DNA from: Candidatus Nanohaloarchaea archaeon | GTDB taxonomy: Archaea > EX4484-52 > GLR71 | DNA length: 8,914 bases | Assembly (NCBI GenBank): GCA_030636885.1 | Contig: DAOVVY010000024.1 | Coordinates: 1-8,914, forward strand | Direction of reading: 5' to 3' | In this document: one piece after another, positions 6,681 to 8,914 of the stretch | Position numbering within the stretch: position 1 is the stretch's first letter | How the letters are laid out: every line of letters starts with the position of its first letter | The notes under the pieces: generated by a model | Database searches by the model: none | Seen by the model: only the letters and a program-made list of their open reading frames with translations | Told to the model about the DNA's origin: nothing | Position numbers and translations under genes: made by a program

Positions 6681-6685
6681 ATTTT

Positions 6686-6690
6686 TCACC
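6686..6690 (-). promoter_or_regulatory. ribosome binding site of K, first copy
   Basis: GGTGA lies five bases before ATG 6680. It is a slightly stronger core match than the GTGAT of the second copy. Confidence 0.65.
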
Positions 6691-6732
6691 ATATTATTTT
6701 AATTTTTTGTTTTAAATTTAATAAACATAAAT

Positions 6733-6744
6733 GTCGTATATAAC
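6733..6744 (-). promoter_or_regulatory. candidate internal promoter (TATA box) before the K genes
   Basis: Directly after the TAA of I the minus strand reads GTTATATACGAC, a good match to the archaeal TATA box (TTATATA at 6743-6737). A start site about 25 bases downstream would fall near 6715, leaving a leader of about 35 A-rich bases before K. The BRE just upstream (GATTAAG) is only fair. An extra promoter here would help make K in excess of I. This is inferred. Confidence 0.35.
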
Positions 6745-8598
6745 TTAATCCCGTCTCCCAAACGGTATATACTTCTGACCGCCACCTGTGTAAAATTTCA
6801 TGAAAAATTCAACGTAGTGAAGTCGCATGGAATGAATGAACGGCGACAGGAATCCAAGGAATATTGCGATTGAATGTCCGGCTAAAAGGATTATTGTACC
6901 TACAACCAGACCGATTCCGCCCGCACTGAATGCCATGCCTGCCATCTCATTCACTACAAGTGCAAGGATTGCTGATGCAAGACCTACAGCCATAAGACGC
7001 GAATAAGATAGTATGTTTGCAACTATTGATGGAAGTTCAAAGAGTCCTTTCAGACCTTCACCTAAAGTTATCATCATTGCAGACACAAGCATGATTGCTG
7101 CACCGGCTGTCATGTTCCCTAAAGCCAGTAAAACACCACCAACTTGCAAAAACATCCAGCTTGCTTTCTCAAGGATTGCAGCTTTCAGTCCGTGGGCCTT
7201 CTTCATGTTATAAAAACCTATCATAAGACCCATGTTGACATGAACGACACCCATACCAATCGCTAAGTTAAGAAGAGTTATCGGATGATGAAGCCTGTGC
7301 AATATCGGTGTCATATGATATCCGAATATGTGTTCTGCACCGAAAAATTCACCGAAGACAATACCGAATACGGCAGTCATGAATGATGCGAACATCAATA
7401 CTGATAAGACTGACTTTATTTCTGCGACTTTTACTTTTGTCCTTATTATGTAAAATAATGCAAAGGTCAGAAGACCGTAACCTAAATCACCTAACATGAA
7501 ACCGAAAAATAATGGGAATGTCAGGAACATGAAAAATGTTGGGTCTATCTCACCATAAGAGGGACGTGAATATAAGTCTATCAGGAACTCGAAAGGTTTT
7601 ACGCCTTTGGGATTTTTTAGCTCGACGGGTGCGCCTTCGACTGCTTTTCGTGATCTTATGTAGATCTTTCCGTCTGTCTTTTTCCTAAGCTCAGCTTCCA
7701 TGGAGATGAAATCCTCTTGTGGTATCCAACCCTCTATGACAAAAGCATTTGTACTTTCTGCAAATCTTAATGGTACTTCGCCAAGTTCTATGTCTTTTGA
7801 GAAATCGGCCTCATTATCAATTATGAAAGATGAATATTTTTCACCTAATTCTTCCATCGCACATTTTAATCTCTTTTTTTCGTTAGTCAGTTGAGTGTAT
7901 TCGTCTTTGATCGTCTTTAAGATATTATCAGACTTACCTTCAAACTCTTCAAGACATTTAAGATTTATCGGGGCGAAACTGTTGTTTGAAAGAAGGGTGG
8001 ATGTTTCATCAGCCTTGTCTTTAATCACAAAGAGTGCAATCACTTGTCTGCCCATATATTCGGCATGGAACATCTCTACATCACCTGTGATTGAGGACAA
8101 TTCTTTCTTGAATCTGGATATGTCCACATTCTTTGGGAGGTAACCGACCATATAAGAAAGACTATCATATTGAGTAAACACTTTCCAATCAAGACCTAAG
8201 CTTGATATAGGTGCTACTATGTCTTCTTTTGCCTTGAGAAGCGATAAAGAATCATTGACTGCTCTTATCTTGTCTATAGAGTCTACAATCTGTGCATCTA
8301 TCTTATTGATCTGTTCTGAAATCTCTTTTTGGTTCGGTCTGTCTATAGATATGACTTTTCCGCCATTCTTCTTTACGATATTCAGATGTTTTTTTATGGA
8401 ACGAAGCTTGACAAGATCTTCAGATAATTCGGATGCGCGTTCTGTAGGCGTACCAATATCTAACACAGCCTCATTATCAGGCTTTGTATAATCATCAATG
8501 TGCAAAATGCCTTTATCATAGAAAAAAGAAACCGCGGTATCCCTTATACTCTTTGGTCCTGCAACGGTCACTTTACACATCTTTTTTGGTTTAAGCAA
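6745..8598 (-). CDS. atpI: A-type ATP synthase subunit I (membrane stator, a-subunit homologue)
   Basis: The 617-residue stator spans the membrane beside the K ring and provides the two ion half-channels. Residues 1-340 form the cytoplasmic arm, with coiled-coil stretches near 53-120 and 220-255, which meets the peripheral stalk. From about 350 come roughly seven to eight membrane helices, opening with YGEIDPTFFMFLTFPLFFGF and MLGDLGYG. The essential arginine is R534 in NILSYSRLMAVGLA, and R592 in HSMRLHYVEFF is the second conserved arginine. The C-terminus GGGQKYIPF is typical and the length is normal. The start is TTG at 8598, backed by GTGAT four bases upstream; ATG 8580 has no such site. 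It opens the operon; H, often found ahead of it, is absent. Confidence 0.96.
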   Translation of the reverse strand: MLKPKKMCKVTVAGPKSIRDTAVSFFYDKGILHIDDYTKPDNEAVLDIGTPTERASELSEDLVKLRSIKKHLNIVKKNGGKVISIDRPNQKEISEQINKIDAQIVDSIDKIRAVNDSLSLLKAKEDIVAPISSLGLDWKVFTQYDSLSYMVGYLPKNVDISRFKKELSSITGDVEMFHAEYMGRQVIALFVIKDKADETSTLLSNNSFAPINLKCLEEFEGKSDNILKTIKDEYTQLTNEKKRLKCAMEELGEKYSSFIIDNEADFSKDIELGEVPLRFAESTNAFVIEGWIPQEDFISMEAELRKKTDGKIYIRSRKAVEGAPVELKNPKGVKPFEFLIDLYSRPSYGEIDPTFFMFLTFPLFFGFMLGDLGYGLLTFALFYIIRTKVKVAEIKSVLSVLMFASFMTAVFGIVFGEFFGAEHIFGYHMTPILHRLHHPITLLNLAIGMGVVHVNMGLMIGFYNMKKAHGLKAAILEKASWMFLQVGGVLLALGNMTAGAAIMLVSAMMITLGEGLKGLFELPSIVANILSYSRLMAVGLASAILALVVNEMAGMAFSAGGIGLVVGTIILLAGHSIAIFLGFLSPFIHSMRLHYVEFFMKFYTGGGQKYIPFGRRD

Positions 8599-8658
8599 TT
8601 ATATCACACCTATCTTATAATTTTTGTTATTTGAGATTATCATCATCAAAATTATCAT
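8599..8658 (-). promoter_or_regulatory. leader/possible promoter region of the operon
   Basis: Sixty AT-rich bases separate the upstream gene from I. The GTGAT ribosome site (8607-8603) is clear. A TATA-like AATTATAAG (around 8622-8614) lies close to the TTG start: a start site about 25 bases on would fall inside the I frame, so it fits poorly unless translation begins at ATG 8580. An eight-base direct repeat (attatcat, 8636-8643 and 8651-8658 on the plus strand) could be an operator. No T-rich terminator follows the upstream gene, so read-through transcription is also possible. Confidence 0.3.
8603..8607 (-). promoter_or_regulatory. ribosome binding site of subunit I (supports TTG start)
   Basis: GTGAT four bases before TTG 8598 repeats the exact layout seen at F and the second K gene. 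This is the main reason to accept a TTG start here. Confidence 0.55.
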
Positions 8659-8914
8659 TCAAGCTTTAGTCTTATTTATGGTATCTAGAAATTCAGAAAC
8701 TATATAATCTGTTGCACCGCTTTCTATTCCAATTAAAAGCCTTCCATCAGCTGTTAATCTCATTCTTTCAGCCCAACTAAAAGAATTATTTGTAGTTAAA
8801 AACAGCAAGCTCCCTGCAACATCAAATAGATCTGTTCCAGTTCTTGTGTTTTCTGCAACGGCTTTTAATGTTGCTGCAAAATCATAATTCCCGTCATTGC
8901 CCATTCCTAAAAAG
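8659..8914 (-). CDS. C-terminal fragment of a phage tail-fibre-like protein (5' end outside window)
   Basis: An open frame runs from the right edge to TGA at 8661-8659 and gives about 84 residues; an internal ATG at 8904 is probably not the start, because the frame stays open to the edge. AGSLLFLTT followed by AERMRLTADGRLLIG closely resembles a repeat common near the C-terminus of phage tail-fibre and other viral structural proteins ('...ERMRI-x-DG-x-(L/V)-x-IG'). That repeat is often followed by a trimerisation or chaperone domain. Here the protein ends about 25 residues after the motif, so such a domain is missing. It is on the same strand as the operon, 60 bases before subunit I. It could be the edge of a provirus or a captured adhesin. 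The motif call is from memory of the family. Confidence 0.5.
   Translation of the reverse strand, partial: FLGMGNDGNYDFAATLKAVAENTRTGTDLFDVAGSLLFLTTNNSFSWAERMRLTADGRLLIGIESGATDYIVSEFLDTINKTKA

Larger units (their letters stand above)
6210..6684 (-). repeat. tandem duplication of the K gene (260-base period)
   Basis: Bases 6210-6424 match 6470-6684 with only three differences (6235/6495, 6361/6621, 6367/6627), all silent. Similarity falls away sharply outside the coding part: the 47-base spacer does not resemble the flanks beyond the ribosome-site region. This pattern fits gene conversion or a duplication whose spacers have since diverged. Confidence 0.95.

Noticed and set aside
1..8914. CRISPR array, tRNA, rRNA, insertion sequence or origin
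   Set aside because: No regularly spaced repeats, tRNA-like clover, rRNA blocks, terminal inverted repeats or transposase frames were seen; nearly all bases are in the ATP synthase genes.

Overview
The window is dominated by one compact operon, read on the minus strand (right to left), encoding an A-type (archaeal A1Ao / V-type-like) ATP synthase. The order is I-K-K-E-C-F-A-B-D. An archaeal source is likely: the gene order is the archaeal one, subunits A and B match archaeal A-ATPase families, and almost every gene has a GGTGA/GTGAT-type Shine-Dalgarno site 4-7 bases before its start. The DNA is AT-rich. I cannot name a lineage; a euryarchaeal or DPANN/Altiarchaeota-like archaeon are both possible. 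There is no rRNA, tRNA, CRISPR array or insertion sequence.

Layout, left to right. Positions 1-125 hold the C-terminal end of an unrecognised plus-strand gene, convergent with the operon. Subunits D (152-766), B (783-2207) and A (2219-4003) form the central-stalk shaft and the catalytic head. A 116-base AT-rich gap separates A from F (4120-4431), C (4448-5530) and E (5562-6122). Next comes an 18-bp hairpin (6144-6183). Two tandem subunit K (c-ring proteolipid) genes (6208-6420 and 6468-6680) follow, encoding the same 70-residue protein. Subunit I, the membrane stator (6745-8598), is the first gene of the operon. The right end (8659-8914) carries the C-terminal end of a gene with a phage tail-fibre-like 'ERMRLTADGRLLIG' motif, on the same strand as the operon.

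How the genes work together: K subunits form the ion-carrying rotor ring, and I supplies the ion half-channels and the essential arginine. C couples the ring to the D/F shaft, which turns inside the A3B3 head. E forms the peripheral stalk. The usual partner of E, subunit H (also called G), is not in the window and must be encoded elsewhere, or be divergent or absent.

This is mostly an ordinary housekeeping operon and I do not see a new system in it. The points worth a second look are the duplicated, nearly base-identical K genes, an AxAxAxA motif replacing the usual GxGxGxG in the K inner helix, the strong hairpin between K and E with a candidate internal promoter before K, the missing H gene, and the tail-fibre-like fragment beside the operon.
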